This document shows, in pieces, positions 1-12,045 of a stretch of 64,000 nucleotides of DNA. The position numbers and the translations under genes were made by a program. The notes beneath the pieces were generated by a model. It saw nothing but the letters and a program-made list of their open reading frames with translations, was not told the origin of the DNA and did not search any database. The stretch is from Todiramphus chloris collaris (lineage: Eukaryota > Chordata > Aves > Coraciiformes > Alcedinidae): positions 1,807,546 through 1,871,545 of the forward strand of contig JANVCC010000270.1 in assembly GCA_025345505.1 (NCBI GenBank). Reading direction: 5' to 3'. Every line of letters begins with the position of its first letter. Position 1 is the stretch's first letter.

Positions 1-258
1 TGCTAGCAGAGATGATGGTGTTTAAGCTCATGCCACCAAACTGCTGCATCTTACGTATAATAAATACCAGCCTCCTCTTCTGTAACTCTAAAGTCATTAA
101 TGTCGCAATAACTTAAGTTCATTTCAGGTGGCTGGCTGGATTAATAGTTTCTGTCTGGGTGGAGCTGTGTGCAACCTACACTGTATTACCTACAAGTAAG
201 GTGGGACTGTGGGGCAGGAGCCTGTGACATTTATGAGCCTTTCTGCTATGACTCAGAA

Positions 259-312
259 ACACAGAATCATTTAGGTTGGACCTTTTGAGTCCAACCATAA
301 ACCTAACACTTA
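259..312 (-). mobile_element. CR1 3'-end fragment, reverse orientation
   Basis: The stretch beginning with ACAGAATCATTTAGGTTGGA and running on to a 'gagtccaacca' phrase is the reverse complement of a typical avian CR1 3' tail. Only about 55 bp is left, with a small internal deletion. It is non-coding. Confidence 0.6.
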
Positions 313-1429
313 GACAGTCATGTCAAGAATTTGATCTTTCTTTGGAGGAGAAAAGACAGTATATATCTTAAACCTGTTTGAGTCTCCAGTTCAGGGAAGA
401 TCAGGCTGCAGTACATTTAAAGTAGTACATGCCCCCATTAAGCCATTCCTCGTTACCGTACAGGCATAACTCATAAATAATTTGTTCCTTGGCCGCTTCA
501 TATGTCATGTAAGAATGAAAGAACACACATGCAGTGGGCCTTTTATGAGATCAGCATTCACTCCCTCAAAAGGATTTAGTAAACATCAAGATTTCCCCAA
601 AACTGGTGGTCTTACCAGTCCAGGCAAATTTCTAAGGGGTAACAAAACCCCTAACCTTTGCAGCAGTGACTGCCAGTTTATATATACACTTAGATACACA
701 TATTCTTATACAAGACCATGGGGGTTATTTTTCCTTGTGGCAGAGTCATGTCCTGGGGTTGAATTTGAGTGTGGAAAGCTGAAAATGAAGGGTTAACTCC
801 TTGATATAAAGTTGGAGAAGTGTAGAAGATGCAGTTCAGCCTATCGAGGATACGCAGCATCTTCCGCGGCTGTTCCTTAGAGCTTTCCTAAGGCATCTCT
901 CAGCCCTGCAGCAACGGGGACAAGCAGCTGAGTGACAGTCTCCCTTTGGGATGTTGTCTTCGAGTGGACTTTTCTGAGGGTTTTTGGTTGTTTCTTTCAT
1001 TGACTTTAGGCAGTGAAATGTAACTCAGCAGCACTTTGCTTCCCTATCTGCTGCACTTCAACATTGCCCTGTAAGGCTAATGACAGGGTTGCTGGGCTAA
1101 CAAGGTGACATCGTTTTCAGGGGATTCCTTTCCTCTCTCTGTTGGTCTCTGCTGCTTCCCTTCAAAAGTTTTTCCCAGTTTGCTTTATATCCTGGGGATC
1201 TAGCGGTGGTAACACAGAGCTCTTTTGCCAGCAATGGTTTGTATTTCCTACCTCTTTGGCTTCCTGAACTAGACTTTTTTAACCCCATCTCCTTTTAAAG
1301 GAAAGGGATAAACAAATACAGAACATGTATTCAGTTGGAGCTACACAGAGCTATCTTTGGTACTCCAGTAACTTTCTGCCTTTTAAGGACCGCTACATTA
1401 TTTTATGCTAAAGAGTTGAAGAGCACTGC

Positions 1430-1570
1430 CACCTAGTTCATCCTCCTACTCCAAAACAGGATCAGCTCTACTTATAGCATTCCTGACAGACACTTGTATA
1501 ACCAGTCCTTAAAGACTTCCAGCAACGGGGACCCCACCACCTTTCCAAGTGAGTTTCCAAGCTGCAACAT
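1430..1570 (-). mobile_element. Ancient CR1/L3-like 3' fragment, reverse orientation
   Basis: Phrases such as 'aggatcagctctac', 'cattcctgacagac' and 'accagtccttaaa' followed by 'cttccag...ggggaccccaccacc' match the reverse complement of an old, widely shared sauropsid CR1/L3 3' region. Divergence is high, which implies an old insertion. No coding capacity remains. Confidence 0.6.
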
Positions 1571-1989
1571 TTCTGCAGTATGAGCTCATTACTTTCATCT
1601 CCCGCTGCTTCAGAATGTTGATGAACAGATTATTACCTAAGTCTGCGCAGCAGTGGTTTATGTATTTGAAGGGTGGTTTAGGCTGAGTAAACTGTGTTCT
1701 TCTCCCAGTCTTTCCTTATCATTTGTTTTATCCAGACATCTCATTGCTCCCCAGTGATCTGCTTCCAGTTGCCTCATGTCTGTCTTGAGATGTGGAGAGG
1801 GTCCTTCAGCTGAGGCAGTAGCAGTGCTGAGTAGGGCAGAAGGATTCATTCCAGCTGCTTTGCAGAGTGGGGCTTGCTGAGCTTAAAGCAGCACAACATC
1901 AGGGCTCATGATTCTCTGTGGTCCTTTGATGCTTTGTGCAGCCCTGCTGCCTGCCCGGTTATTCCCCATGCTCTGTGCGTGCAGCTGGT

Positions 1990-2200
1990 TGTTCCTGGCT
2001 AAATACAGAAACGTACTCTTGTCCTGGTTGAACTGCATCCTTCAGTTTCTCCAGTCTGTCAAGGTTATCCTAATCTTGTCTTCAGTTACACTTAATGTTT
2101 TACCCAGCTTAACGTTGTTCTCCAGTTTACAAACACTGCCGCTGCATCGCCTATTCCACTAAAGATAATATCCCATCACCTGGGAGACAGGATGGACCCT
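1990..2200 (-). mobile_element. Degenerate CR1 fragment, reverse orientation
   Basis: The order 'ttcctggctaaatacagaaac', 'tggttgaactgcat', 'ctccagtctgtcaagg', then 'ccagcttaa' follows a well-known reverse-complement segment of avian CR1. It contains gaps and many substitutions. The right boundary is vague, and more fragments of the same insertion may follow. Identity comes from the order of recognisable phrases, not from an alignment. Confidence 0.5.
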
Positions 2201-2689
2201 ACAAGAACCATCCTCTACATTTGGCTATGAGCTGTGGATAGCTGCTTCCAGATAAATAACCAAATTATTGGCAGCTACTCCAGACACTCAGCATATCACC
2301 TCTTAGTAGTAATTGTACTGATCGCCAGACCATCTACCTTCATGCAGCTCCCTCCAAGGTGAAAAATTTAGGAAGACAGATCTTGTACTACCTAATTTTG
2401 TGGTACCCTAGACCATTTTTTCTCACCTGGGTTAGCTGACTGCAAAGTTATGTGCTATATGCACATACCCCTACACACTCACCTGTCCCCCCTGGTGTTT
2501 GCTACTCCCTGCAATTTATTGTTTCATTTATTCGTTACTGATTTATGAGCCTGTTACCCATTTATAGAGGGAAAGTAGGTTGTTTTGACTAAATGTGCTT
2601 GATACACCCATGTTTTCTATGTTTGCTTTTTTCATTGTCCATTATGTACTCACAAGTATTTTGCTTCGACCTTTTCCAAATATTTGGTA

Positions 2690-2870
2690 CTTTGCTTGTC
2701 CTCCGTGAACTCTCAAAGACAACTGATAACAGCTCTGAGTTTTCTTCTGCTCATTCCTGAAGTATCTTGGGGCAAAGCTCATCTCTTGGACAACTGGAGA
2801 ACTTTTGATTTATTCTGGTGCTCCCTCTGTATTCCCTGGTCTGGGCTGAAATCTTATCCCTTCTTTGTTG
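2690..2870 (-). mobile_element. Possible very old CR1 fragment
   Basis: The stretch around 'ctgagttttcttctgctcattcctgaagtatcttggggcaaa' loosely resembles another CR1 segment read in reverse. It could belong to the same ancient insertion as the fragment at about 2.0-2.2 kb. The match is weak and may be chance. Confidence 0.25.
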
Positions 2871-5800
2871 ATATTCATTCCTGCTAGCAAGAGGAGCCGT
2901 TGGCCTTTTTTTAGTAAAGTCTTAGCAAAAATGGTATTTTGATCTTCCTAGTGTAACGTCTCAATGCTTGCTTTCCTTTCTCAAGTGGGACACCAGTAAT
3001 TTCATTGTACTTACAGAACAATGCATCTCATTTCATGCCCTGACCTTTTCATGGTTTTCTATTCCATGATGCTCGTATCATCTTACCACAGGAGATGTGC
3101 ACAATGTATACATCCTATCGTGCTCATTTTTCCCTTCCAGTTATCTTTTCCTAAAAAGAAGCTGTAATATTAAGGAGGCAACATGCCAAATCTGGCAGCT
3201 CAGAGTTTTCCAAACTAATGCTGATTTTGACAGCTCTAAAACTCCTGGCCAGTGCACCTGGCCAGCCTGCGTTGTCATTCTGGGTTAGTTTCAGTGGTGC
3301 TGTGACATTTTCCCCATCATTACATTGAAAACAACCAGGAGAGACTCAGCTCCGAGACCCAGGCTCTTTGTCTATCATCATGGTCCAAATTTGTTACCTG
3401 TGCAAATGGGACCCAGCAAGGGCAATGTTCAACAGCCAGCCCGGTTTCCTCCGTGTTAGCAGCGGTTTAATCCGCTGCCCGGTAGTTCTCCTGACTTTCA
3501 GGGATTTTTCTGAGTCATCTTCCCAAGGCAGCAGCTGTCAGACAAGCACCGGGAACAGGTTTCTTGTGACTGTCTGTGTGGAACCACGGTACCCTCGGGA
3601 TGGGGGGCGGATTTCTGCATCTCCCAAACAAATCCAGTTAACCGGATCAAGGCTCGTAAAACCTGACAATTCGGAGCAGAAAAACAAGGTGTGGACCAGG
3701 AGATAGTAAATAACAACTAATTGTGCAAGGGTTTTCACCAGGTTTAGCAGGGGCTGGCAGCAGCCCCACTGAGGAGCCCCCTGTGTTTGCACACTCACGA
3801 GTACAAATGGTTTTAAGTTGCCTTCTAGTGCTGCAGGCTGCCCAGGGGGGCAGGTGCTTTTAATGCGTTGCTTTTACACACAAAGAAAAAAGGCAAATGA
3901 TTTCTTTTAACCCCTGCTTTCAATTTTGAAGTCCCTCCTGTCTTCTGGTCTCAGGTTAACTCATCTCTTCCTGCTCTCTTCTTCTCCCCATCCCGTTTTC
4001 GCTTGATCGGAGATCAGTTTTTCACTTAACAACCAGCGCATTTGGTTATCCTGATGTTGTTCTGTGCTTTTCCCTGCCCCAGCCATGACACGAGTTGCTT
4101 TTTCCTGCTGTAGCCCAATTGCAGTGAGGAACTGCAGCCTAGTACCTGAAGCAGCATCCAGTCCTGCTCATGCACTTGTCTCCCTCTAACTTTGTAGACC
4201 CTGATTTCTGCTGCTGCTCAGAGGAGATCCATCTGAAGCAGCTGTCACTCCCATCCATCATCATTTCTTAGGAGAACGAATTGTTTTAAATGCTCAGATA
4301 AATTCCCTTTCTGATCAATTACAAAACATGTTTTAATTTGACAGCAGTGTTAATTTTAGTAATACTTTTTGTAGCCTTTAGTCTTAACACCTAGTTGGGG
4401 GAAAAAAACTGCTCAATATTTATACTTCTCTACTTTGATCTTTCTCTCAGAAGAGCTGAAAATGTATCGCACTTAACATTTTTACTATAAATATTTCAGG
4501 TAGCATCTGAAAGAGTCCAAATGCACCTCTCGTGTTGGATTTGTTCGGATTACGGAGATAGGTTGTCACTCTTAAGTGCTTCCAGATGGTGTTTTGGTTG
4601 CCAGTGGTTGGAAACTTTGGAGCGATACCGTTGTGGCTAATGACCAGTGATGGACTCATTAATATTGCTGCTTGACAGAAGCAGAACCAGAGCCTCTTCC
4701 AGCCTCTCACTTGTAGGCTGTGGCTCAGAGGGAGTTGAATATAACGTCTGCACAGGAAACAGAACAGCTCTGCAAACACGGTGTGTCTTCCAGGGCTACT
4801 CCTTGCAAACAAGTTGTGTCCCCGAGCTGTTCCAGTACGGGCCAGTTGCCCTGGGAAGGCAGGAGGGGTTGTGAATGAGTTACCTGTGTCACAGAGTTCT
4901 GCCAGAGCCACAGAGCCCGTTGCTGCCGGAGCTGCCACAAATTTACTAGGGATTCAGGAGGTCAAGGAAAATGCAGAAAAAGTGGAAGGGCCAGCAATGA
5001 CAGAAAATATGTTGACTTGTTGTAGTTTTACTCGCTGAAAATGTACATTTTTCTCTAAAAATTTTCTGTCTGGCAGCCAAAATGCTTCGTCTGCCAGGAC
5101 TTCCAGATACCGCGTGCTTCTGTCCTCTGCAGCGTGCCCTGACTCCTCATCAACTCTGCCAGCCAAGCAGCTTTTCCAGGGAGAGGAGGTCATCCATCAT
5201 AGGAATTTTTTGCCTTGGCCCCTCATGGGAAATGTAGTCCTGCCATGGGGTCTGATCTACACAGGGAAAGAGAAGGTTGAGGAGCTTAGATGGCAGTTCC
5301 CACAAGGCACAATATCCAAATTGAATTATTTTATTCTTTTGTTTGCTGGGTTGGGAAATGTTTAAGCCTCTGCTGGTCAATTTTTAAACAACAAATAACA
5401 AAAAAGTATTACCCCTTACCGTTTGTTTTGGTGAAAACATGATTAGAATTCAAAAATCATTTGGCACGGAACCTTTTCAGTCAAAACTGGGGAAAGTGGA
5501 GCTAAATAAACGCCTGTGCTGTGCACAGAGCAGCTATTCTGTCCTGTCTGATGCTGAGACTATCACTTTTTCTCTCTTACTTTCAGCATTTTTCTATGCT
5601 TAGTGCATAAAATTGTCAGTTTGAGCTGACTTAGCAGATGGAGTGGTGAGCCCCTAAAAATTGAAGGCCTGGTGTGGCCTGAGAGCACAGAGTTCATCTT
5701 ACAAGAGGGACAACTCTTGGTCATCCCATGTGGAATAGATTCCTCAGTGCTGGCGTAGAACAGATAGGATGGGAACTCTGTTGCCTGTGCTTGATAGATG

Positions 5801-7630
5801 ATTTTCCCAAAGAGAGGGAGATTGGAGGACAAGCAGTCATCACTGATGCTGGAATCCATCCCCTTGAGAAGTGGTTTCATACCTGCTTTCCAACCATCAA
5901 TCACTGCTTTCTTCAAGGAATCAATGAGTCATTGTGTTAAAAATGAAAATAAAAACCTCACAATCCCAAACCCCAAGGCTTTGCAGCTTTTTTCTGGCCT
6001 TCCATGGCAGCAAAAGTCTGTGTCACAGCTTATGTTCCTGCTGGGGACTTTGATTTTCTGTTGGTATCATGGACAGTCATATTTTTTTGCTTATTCTTCA
6101 CCCCAGTGATGTTCCAGTGTTGCCTGCATGCCGATGGACCCCATCGCTTGTGATGCTGTGGGAGCTGTGGAATGGGAAGTGCTGGGATCTGAGATGGGTT
6201 GAGTGGCCGGTTACAGAGACAACTGTGACAGTGCACGAGGGAAATTCTCTCTCAGGTTCTTGTGTGACTCTCGTTTCATCTGTTTACAAGAGTTCTCTCT
6301 GCTTGGGAGCTGGTGGAAAGGAGCCCTGTGCTGCTTACCTCAGTTCTTCTTGTGCTGGTGTTTGTCAGCAAAGCAAAGTGGTCTGCTGAAGTGAGAAACG
6401 GGCGTTAGGGGCCAAAGTGCTGGGCCAAAGCACGAGGCAGTTCTTGCATTGGTTCACAAAACATTTAGTGAGTGCGTCTAAGAGCCAGGAGACTTTCTCT
6501 TCCAGATGGTGATTATGAATTCCTTGTTTCAGGATATACCTGCTCGTGTCTCTTCCTGTGTGTCAGAAATTAGGTGATAGATTGAGGTAGAAAAGGAGAA
6601 TCCTGATCAAAACTGTCTAACCAGCCCAGTGTTTTTGGATACTTGGCAGTGGCTGAGATCCTATTTGTGGCTATTTAACGGTGTCTCGGTGACTGGGAAG
6701 CTGAAAAGTTTCCAAGGGCTTTCATTTTCCATCGACCTTTCATTACCTTAACTAGCAGGTGTAATTTATGTCCTTTGCCACTGCATCCCATTCCGTGCTC
6801 TTTATCTCTCTCAATTAGCTGGCTATTAACAGAATTTTTGCTGGTTTTTTTTTCCCCCTACATTAAGAGAAAAGCTTAAAATGGAATTAATATGAAAGAA
6901 AGGAAGAATGAAAAGGCCAAGCAGTTTCAGGGTTTGGTATTCAGATACAGATTCCACCAAGTCCAATTAGAAATGAGCAAAAAGTCCACTACCCCCTCAA
7001 TTTGGTGAAACAGAAGAACAATATTTTGGTCTGACCAGCTGTCAGTGAACGTGCATCTCTTTTAAAGTGACACCAAAAAAACCCACATGGGCCAAATAAC
7101 ATTGGCAGTGTCAACATGGTGATGTTGACCTGAAGTGTCTTTGAAGCTGAACCATCCTTCTGCCAGGCATCAGCTGGAAAAGAAGTGTGACAGAAATGAC
7201 CAGTCCCTGGTTTCTGCGGGCCAGTTCTTTCTTCTGGAGATGATCTGGTGCCTTTCACTAGCATTGAAATCACCTTTAACAAAAACCTGTCTGGTTTTTA
7301 AAGCACACTGTCGTGTAGGATATGCTCTTCCAGAGCAGTGGGGTATTTGCGTTTGGAAGGACTGGTGAGCACGGGTCTTTGGGTAAAGGGCTTTGTTCAG
7401 AGAATTACTGCTAAATTCTGTGTGCGTATCCCCATGGAAATTGAATTATTTGCCACTGACAGTGTAAGGTCTGTGGCGGAGCCTTTGCCATTTCCCATGA
7501 TGGGCTTTCTATCAAAGAGTGCTATTTGTCAATTGAAAATTTATAGTATGACATTTCGCAGCTATGCCAGCTCTCGTAGTGGTGGATGTGGTTGGAAAGC
7601 ATGAAACAAAAAGGAAAAGATAATTGCATC

Positions 7631-7710
7631 TCCTTCTTTCTTCTCCTTCTCCTCCACCTTCGTCGCCTTTGCCTTCTTCACCTTCACCTTCTTCACCTTC
7701 TCCGCGCAGT
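7631..7710. repeat. Imperfect CTT/CCTTCA pyrimidine-rich tract
   Basis: About 80 bp is almost all pyrimidine on the + strand, made of CTT, CTC and CTTCAC units. Such tracts can form non-B DNA. It sits deep in the FARS2 intron, well away from the acceptor, so I assign it no splicing role. Confidence 0.7.
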
Positions 7711-9030
7711 TTAATCTCCCTCCCCATCTCCACTTCCGTGAACCATTCTGAAACTGCTGGAGCCACAAAGCCAATCCAGAGCAGGGGTAACCTCCCTACA
7801 GAAGTCTTTGTGTTTCCATGCTTTATTTAAGACAGGTGGGAAGTAGAACACATAGAAAGTGGTTCTTTCCCCCCACACACTGCTGCCCCTTTTGTGTCCC
7901 TCTCAAGTACAGGATGGAGAGATTTTCATTCTTGTTACAGTATTGCGTGGGGGGGAGGCAAATGCCAACACTTTTTAAAGAGATTTGCAGCCAAAGCAAT
8001 TGGCAACTGTTTTTGGTCAGGTGGGTTGTTGCAGCACCATTCAAAGATGGAATACTACCAGTTGTAATGGTACTTGCCAGCCTGGTTTTGAAAATTCTAC
8101 CTGTTGAGCCCCAGTGCCTTACTCCTGTCTCTTACTCAAGTTTCTCTGTTACAGCATCTGGCCAAACCCTTCTTGGTCCATTTATTTGCTTCTCCCAGGT
8201 CTGTCCTCTTGGCTCATTTGCAGAGGTAGAGCAGAGCAACACCTTCTCCACGGTTACACCTCCCCTTTTTCTCAGAGATCACTCTTGTACAGCGTTCAAC
8301 CCGTGCCCAGGGACAGCTCTTGGCTGGTTTTTATCAGTTAACTGCGGTCAGCTTAACGCTTCATGAAATGCAGTTTGCCCTTTCCTGTGCTAGTCAGATA
8401 TAACTTGCTTCATCTCCACACACAAAAAAAGGAGGAATGCTTTAATTTGAAATAACCTTTTCTGTTGTAAACTGCCAGTGGGAGCAGGGTAAGCTTCCCA
8501 CCCTTTTTGGGTGGAACAAAGTTAGTATCAAATAGCTATTCTGAGATAAAAACGAGCTGTGCCTGTTTCTAGTAGGATCTGAGGTTGAAATTAGTATCTG
8601 GAGAGTTATCTTTGTGTATGAGTGCATATAACCTTAGTTTTAATCGCATAGTCATAATAAACATGGTTTCTAACATGAAACAGTTTTCAGGACAGAGATG
8701 ACCCAAAGCTTGCTGAATGCCTTTGTGTGCCATGAAATGCAGAGTTCTGCCCAGCTGGGACATCCTTCTGTCTAGTATTTGATCTCTCATTTCCTATTAC
8801 TTTTCCCCTCAGATTTTCTTTCTTGCACTGAAATGTTTACCTTTAAAAGAAGCAGCTGCATGGGCTCCACTTGAAATTAAAAATCAAAAGGATGCCACAA
8901 TTGCCATTTAAATTCAGTAATACCAGTACTGCAGTTGTAGAGATGCCCTCGCAAGAGCTATGGACTCCAGCCTGGCTTTGGTGGAGAGCTAGGAGATTTT
9001 TCACTCTCTTATTCAGCTTCCTGGTTTGCT

Positions 9031-9356
9031 CAGTACCTAAAGGGCAGGGATCAAGAGTATGGAGCCAGGCTCTTTTCAGTGGTGCCCAGGGACAGGACGA
9101 TGGGCACCAGGCACAAACTGGAACCCAGGAAGTTCTGTCTGAACGTTGAGGAGGAAGTTCTTCAGTGTGAGAGTGTGGGAGGCTGTGCCAGGCTGCCCAG
9201 AGAGGCTGTGGAGTCTCCTTCTCTGGAGAGATTCCCACCCCGGCTGGACCCTGCGCTGCTGGGCCCCTGCTCTGGGTGCCCCTGCTGGATGGAGCAGGGG
9301 GGGCACCAGAGCAGCTCCAGAGGGCCCTGCCAACCCCACCACACTGGGATTCTGTG
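9031..9356 (+). mobile_element. CR1 LINE 3' fragment (young subfamily, copy A)
   Basis: This is a 5'-truncated CR1. It begins near 'cagtacctaaagggcag', passes through 'ccaggctcttttcagtggtgccc' and 'gaggctgtggagtctcc', and ends with the usual ATTCTGTG tail. It lies about 490 bp upstream of the FARS2 terminal exon in the same orientation. It is almost identical to copies at 11.8-12.0 and 55.3-55.5 kb over the 3' part, so insertion was probably recent. Open frames across it are CR1 shadows. Confidence 0.92.
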
Positions 9357-9844
9357 TTCAGTCTTCCCCAGGCTGGAGCCTGGATGGTGAGGCTTGAGTC
9401 CCAGCCCACGTTAGCTGCTGACACAGCTCTCCAGTGCTCTGAGGTTGTACAGTATTTTCCTTATGCCCATCACTGTCAGCCCCACCGGTGCCAGGGGGCG
9501 TGCGTGCCCCGTGCTCCCTCGAGGTAGCCCCGTTGGCACCAAGCTGAGAGAGCTGCAGTGTCAGCAGCGGTTCAGTGGTGTTAGCAGAGCTCTCCTCCCA
9601 GGCCCCTTTGCTCCGGTAAGAAGCTAGCAGGCCACAGTACAAGTTGAGCTCTGAAGTGGACTTCAGCAAAGTCCTCTGCCAGAGTTCAAATTCATCTCAG
9701 TCCCGCCTCTCCGGCCCGTGTACCCTGGCATTAAGGTGATTTTCGAGCAAGAGGAACAAAATTAAACAGCAAATAAAAAACCGATCCGGAGGGTAAGTGC
9801 TCGGCCTCGGGTATTTGAGTCCTCTTTTGGTTTATGTTTTGTAG

Positions 9845-9983
9845 GACGAAGAAGGTCAGCCACTGCTACCGTATCACCTACCGGCACCCGGAGAGGACGC
9901 TGACGCAGGGCGAGGTGCATCACATCCACCAAGCTATTGAAGAAGCAGCGGTTCGGGACCTGGGGGTTGAAGGCAGGTTCTAG
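9845..9983 (+). CDS. FARS2: FARS2 terminal coding exon (mitochondrial phenylalanyl-tRNA synthetase, C-terminus)
   Basis: This exon encodes the last 45 residues of mitochondrial PheRS, which charges mt-tRNA-Phe with phenylalanine in the mitochondrial matrix. The peptide starts [14 protein letters not shown] and ends with GVEGRF then TAG at 9981-9983, matching the end of vertebrate FARS2. It is the C-terminal part of the FDX-ACB (ferredoxin-fold anticodon-binding) domain, which contacts the tRNA. The exon follows a pyrimidine-rich tract and an AG acceptor at 9843-9844. Its first base completes a codon begun in the previous exon, so the upstream intron is phase 2. The frame is open and shows no break. 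The rest of the protein (about 450 residues in the family) lies left of the window. Seen: splice site, frame, stop and peptide. Known: family and domain. The identification is firm. Confidence 0.95.
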
Positions 9984-10190
9984 CTACGCTGCTCGGAAGC
10001 CCTAACTCAGGACAGTTGCTTTTGTGTTAAGTTGTTGGGGTTTTTTTTTCCCCCTCATTTTCTTTCTTTTCTTTTTGGGGCTGGAGCACGCAAGAGAGGG
10101 GGTTTGTGACTGAACCTAGCACGTAGGAAACGACTGATACATGGGCACTGGTAAAATCACCAGATAATAAACATTAGTGCTGAGAAATCA
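9984..10190 (+). other. FARS2: FARS2 3' UTR with polyadenylation signal
   Basis: The 3' UTR follows the stop codon directly. A canonical AATAAA lies at 10166-10171, and cleavage would be expected about 15-25 bases later, giving a short 3' UTR of roughly 200 nt. It contains a T/C-rich stretch at about 10040-10076. The exact cleavage site is inferred, and longer alternative ends cannot be excluded. Confidence 0.7.
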
Positions 10191-11800
10191 CTGACAAAGC
10201 GCTGGTGCTTTACTTTCAGAGGAGGGGGACCAGCAGCAATGTAAGATTTCCCTCCTGTTAGGATAAGAAATACGCTGCCTGGTGGGTTTCTGTGTTGTTA
10301 ATTGGTCCCTGGGTTCCATTAAACTGTAAATACTTGGCATTATTTCTGTGTTGACAGGATCTTCTGTCCGCGTAACGAGCGAAGCAAATCAGAGACACAG
10401 ATTAGCACAGGGGAGAAAAAACCCATCCCTTGCTCTTTTTTTAAATCGGAAACGTCAGGTTTTGCTTCAAGAAACCTTCCAAGAAAAGCATCTTGAGAAG
10501 TTTGGCTCTCTTTTCTTCAGAGCCTGTGGGTATTGCTCTCATCTGCTGCAGAGAAGGAGCCAGCGTGGCTCTGAGGCCAGGCTTGGCTGTGGTGGGGCGC
10601 TGGGTCACTGGTGAGTCTCCTGCTGGATCCACCTGCTCCCACCGAGCAGAGCTGAGCTGTGCCACGGTCCCCAGGCGAGGAGCTCCCTCCTCTCCGTTCT
10701 TCTCCCATAGCCACCAGCACGAGGTAACCTCTGTTTTCCTGTCACCATCAAAGGACTGACATCACATGGGGCAGGGTGGCAGAGAAGAGAAACTCTTCCC
10801 TACCAGTGTCCTGAAGAGCAGCTGCCTTCGTCTCTTGCAGCATCTTATTTTCTAGCAGCAGTGTCTGCTCAGAAATTTGACCTTTAAGGCAGGAAACCAA
10901 ACTAAAATGGGATCTCCTACTATTGCAGGCACGGGTCACTTTACAGGATGTTTGGCTTTTTCATTGCAGGTTCTAATAAGTAAATTCTGGCTGTGGTATG
11001 ATGCCAGGACCTGTAGCAGCGCCCAAATGGTTTGATAAATACTTGATGAGCCATTGCAGATGCTGATAGGGAATGTGGGACCTGTTTTTGCTTGTAATGG
11101 TATTTCACACCGCCTTGCAGGTCACATCTGGTTGCTGTGCAGGCAACATTCCCTCCTTCAGGGAAGGAGGCGGTAAAAGCTCTGCAATAAACGGCGTCTA
11201 ACGCTGATTTATACCTTAGCAAGAAACATCTGTGCAGCCGGCTTGTCCTCGACCATAAGAAGCCAGTTACTATTGCAGATGTGACAGAAGCAGAGAGCTC
11301 ATTTTAATTTCATTACTCAACATATTTAGCTGTGTAAACAAATCCTAATCTAAATCGCTGTTGTGTTAGCCAAATAACTTGATTATGGAAACAATATGCT
11401 AGACTTTCTGCGAGGCAAAAAGGATGGGTGCCATTTAGGCGCCGGAAAAACCTACTTGGTTATTTTTAAACCATGGTCTACTAAGATCCGTAAATACAGC
11501 CCAGCCCATTGGGTGTTTCTCTGTCTCCTCCATCCTTTGCCTTTTCAGGATTCTCAGCGAGGACCACTGGAGAGGAGGAGCACTCCTTTGAAGTGCGCTG
11601 AGCAGTAATTGTTCCAAGACAGGCCCTGATCGATGCTGCCACATGGAGCAGCAAATTATGTGGATGTTAATTGATGGCATTGCCTATGGAGAGAGTACTA
11701 AAAGCTGCCTGCTGCTGTATGAAAGAGCCAAGTCTTTCAGGAAAACAAGAGACTATCTGAGGTAGAGTAGGTTAAGGATTCCCCTTCTGATTTATGGACT

Positions 11801-12045
11801 ATGGGCACAAACTGGAACCCAGGAGGTTCCGTCTGAGCAGGAGGAGAAAGTTGTTTGGTGTGAGGGTGTGGGAGGCTGTGCCAGGCTGCCCAGAGAGGCT
11901 GTGGAGTCTCCTTCTCTGGAGAGATTCCCACCCCGACTGGACCCTGCGCTGCTGGGCCCCTGCTCTGGGTGCCCCTGCTGGATGGAGCAGGGGGGACACC
12001 AGAGCAGCTCCAGAGGGCCCTGCCAGATCCTCCCATGCTGCCAAG
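11801..12045 (+). mobile_element. CR1 LINE 3' fragment (young subfamily, copy B)
   Basis: This 5'-truncated CR1 starts at 'atgggcacaaactgg' and has the same 3' segment as copies A and C. The terminal ATTCTGTG motif is replaced by unrelated sequence after 'agggccctgcc', so the last 20 bp or so are altered or the 3' end was cut. It lies about 1.6 kb downstream of the FARS2 polyadenylation signal. Confidence 0.9.

Larger units (their letters stand above)
1..9844 (+). other. FARS2: Last intron of FARS2 (3' part)
   Basis: Everything left of the exon should be intron, because the exon begins at a spliced acceptor in mid-codon. The last FARS2 intron is also very long in mammals. I see no other exon here. 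The content is unique intronic DNA plus old minus-strand CR1 fragments near 0.26, 1.43, 2.0 and possibly 2.7 kb, a pyrimidine-rich tract at 7.63-7.71 kb and a young CR1 at 9.03-9.36 kb. The short open frames in this interval resemble no protein I know. Confidence 0.85.

Noticed and set aside
9146..9397. A similar peptide encoded at 9.2, 11.9 and 55.3 kb, looking like a small gene family
   Set aside because: All three are the same frame across copies A-C of one CR1 3' fragment, which is non-coding there.
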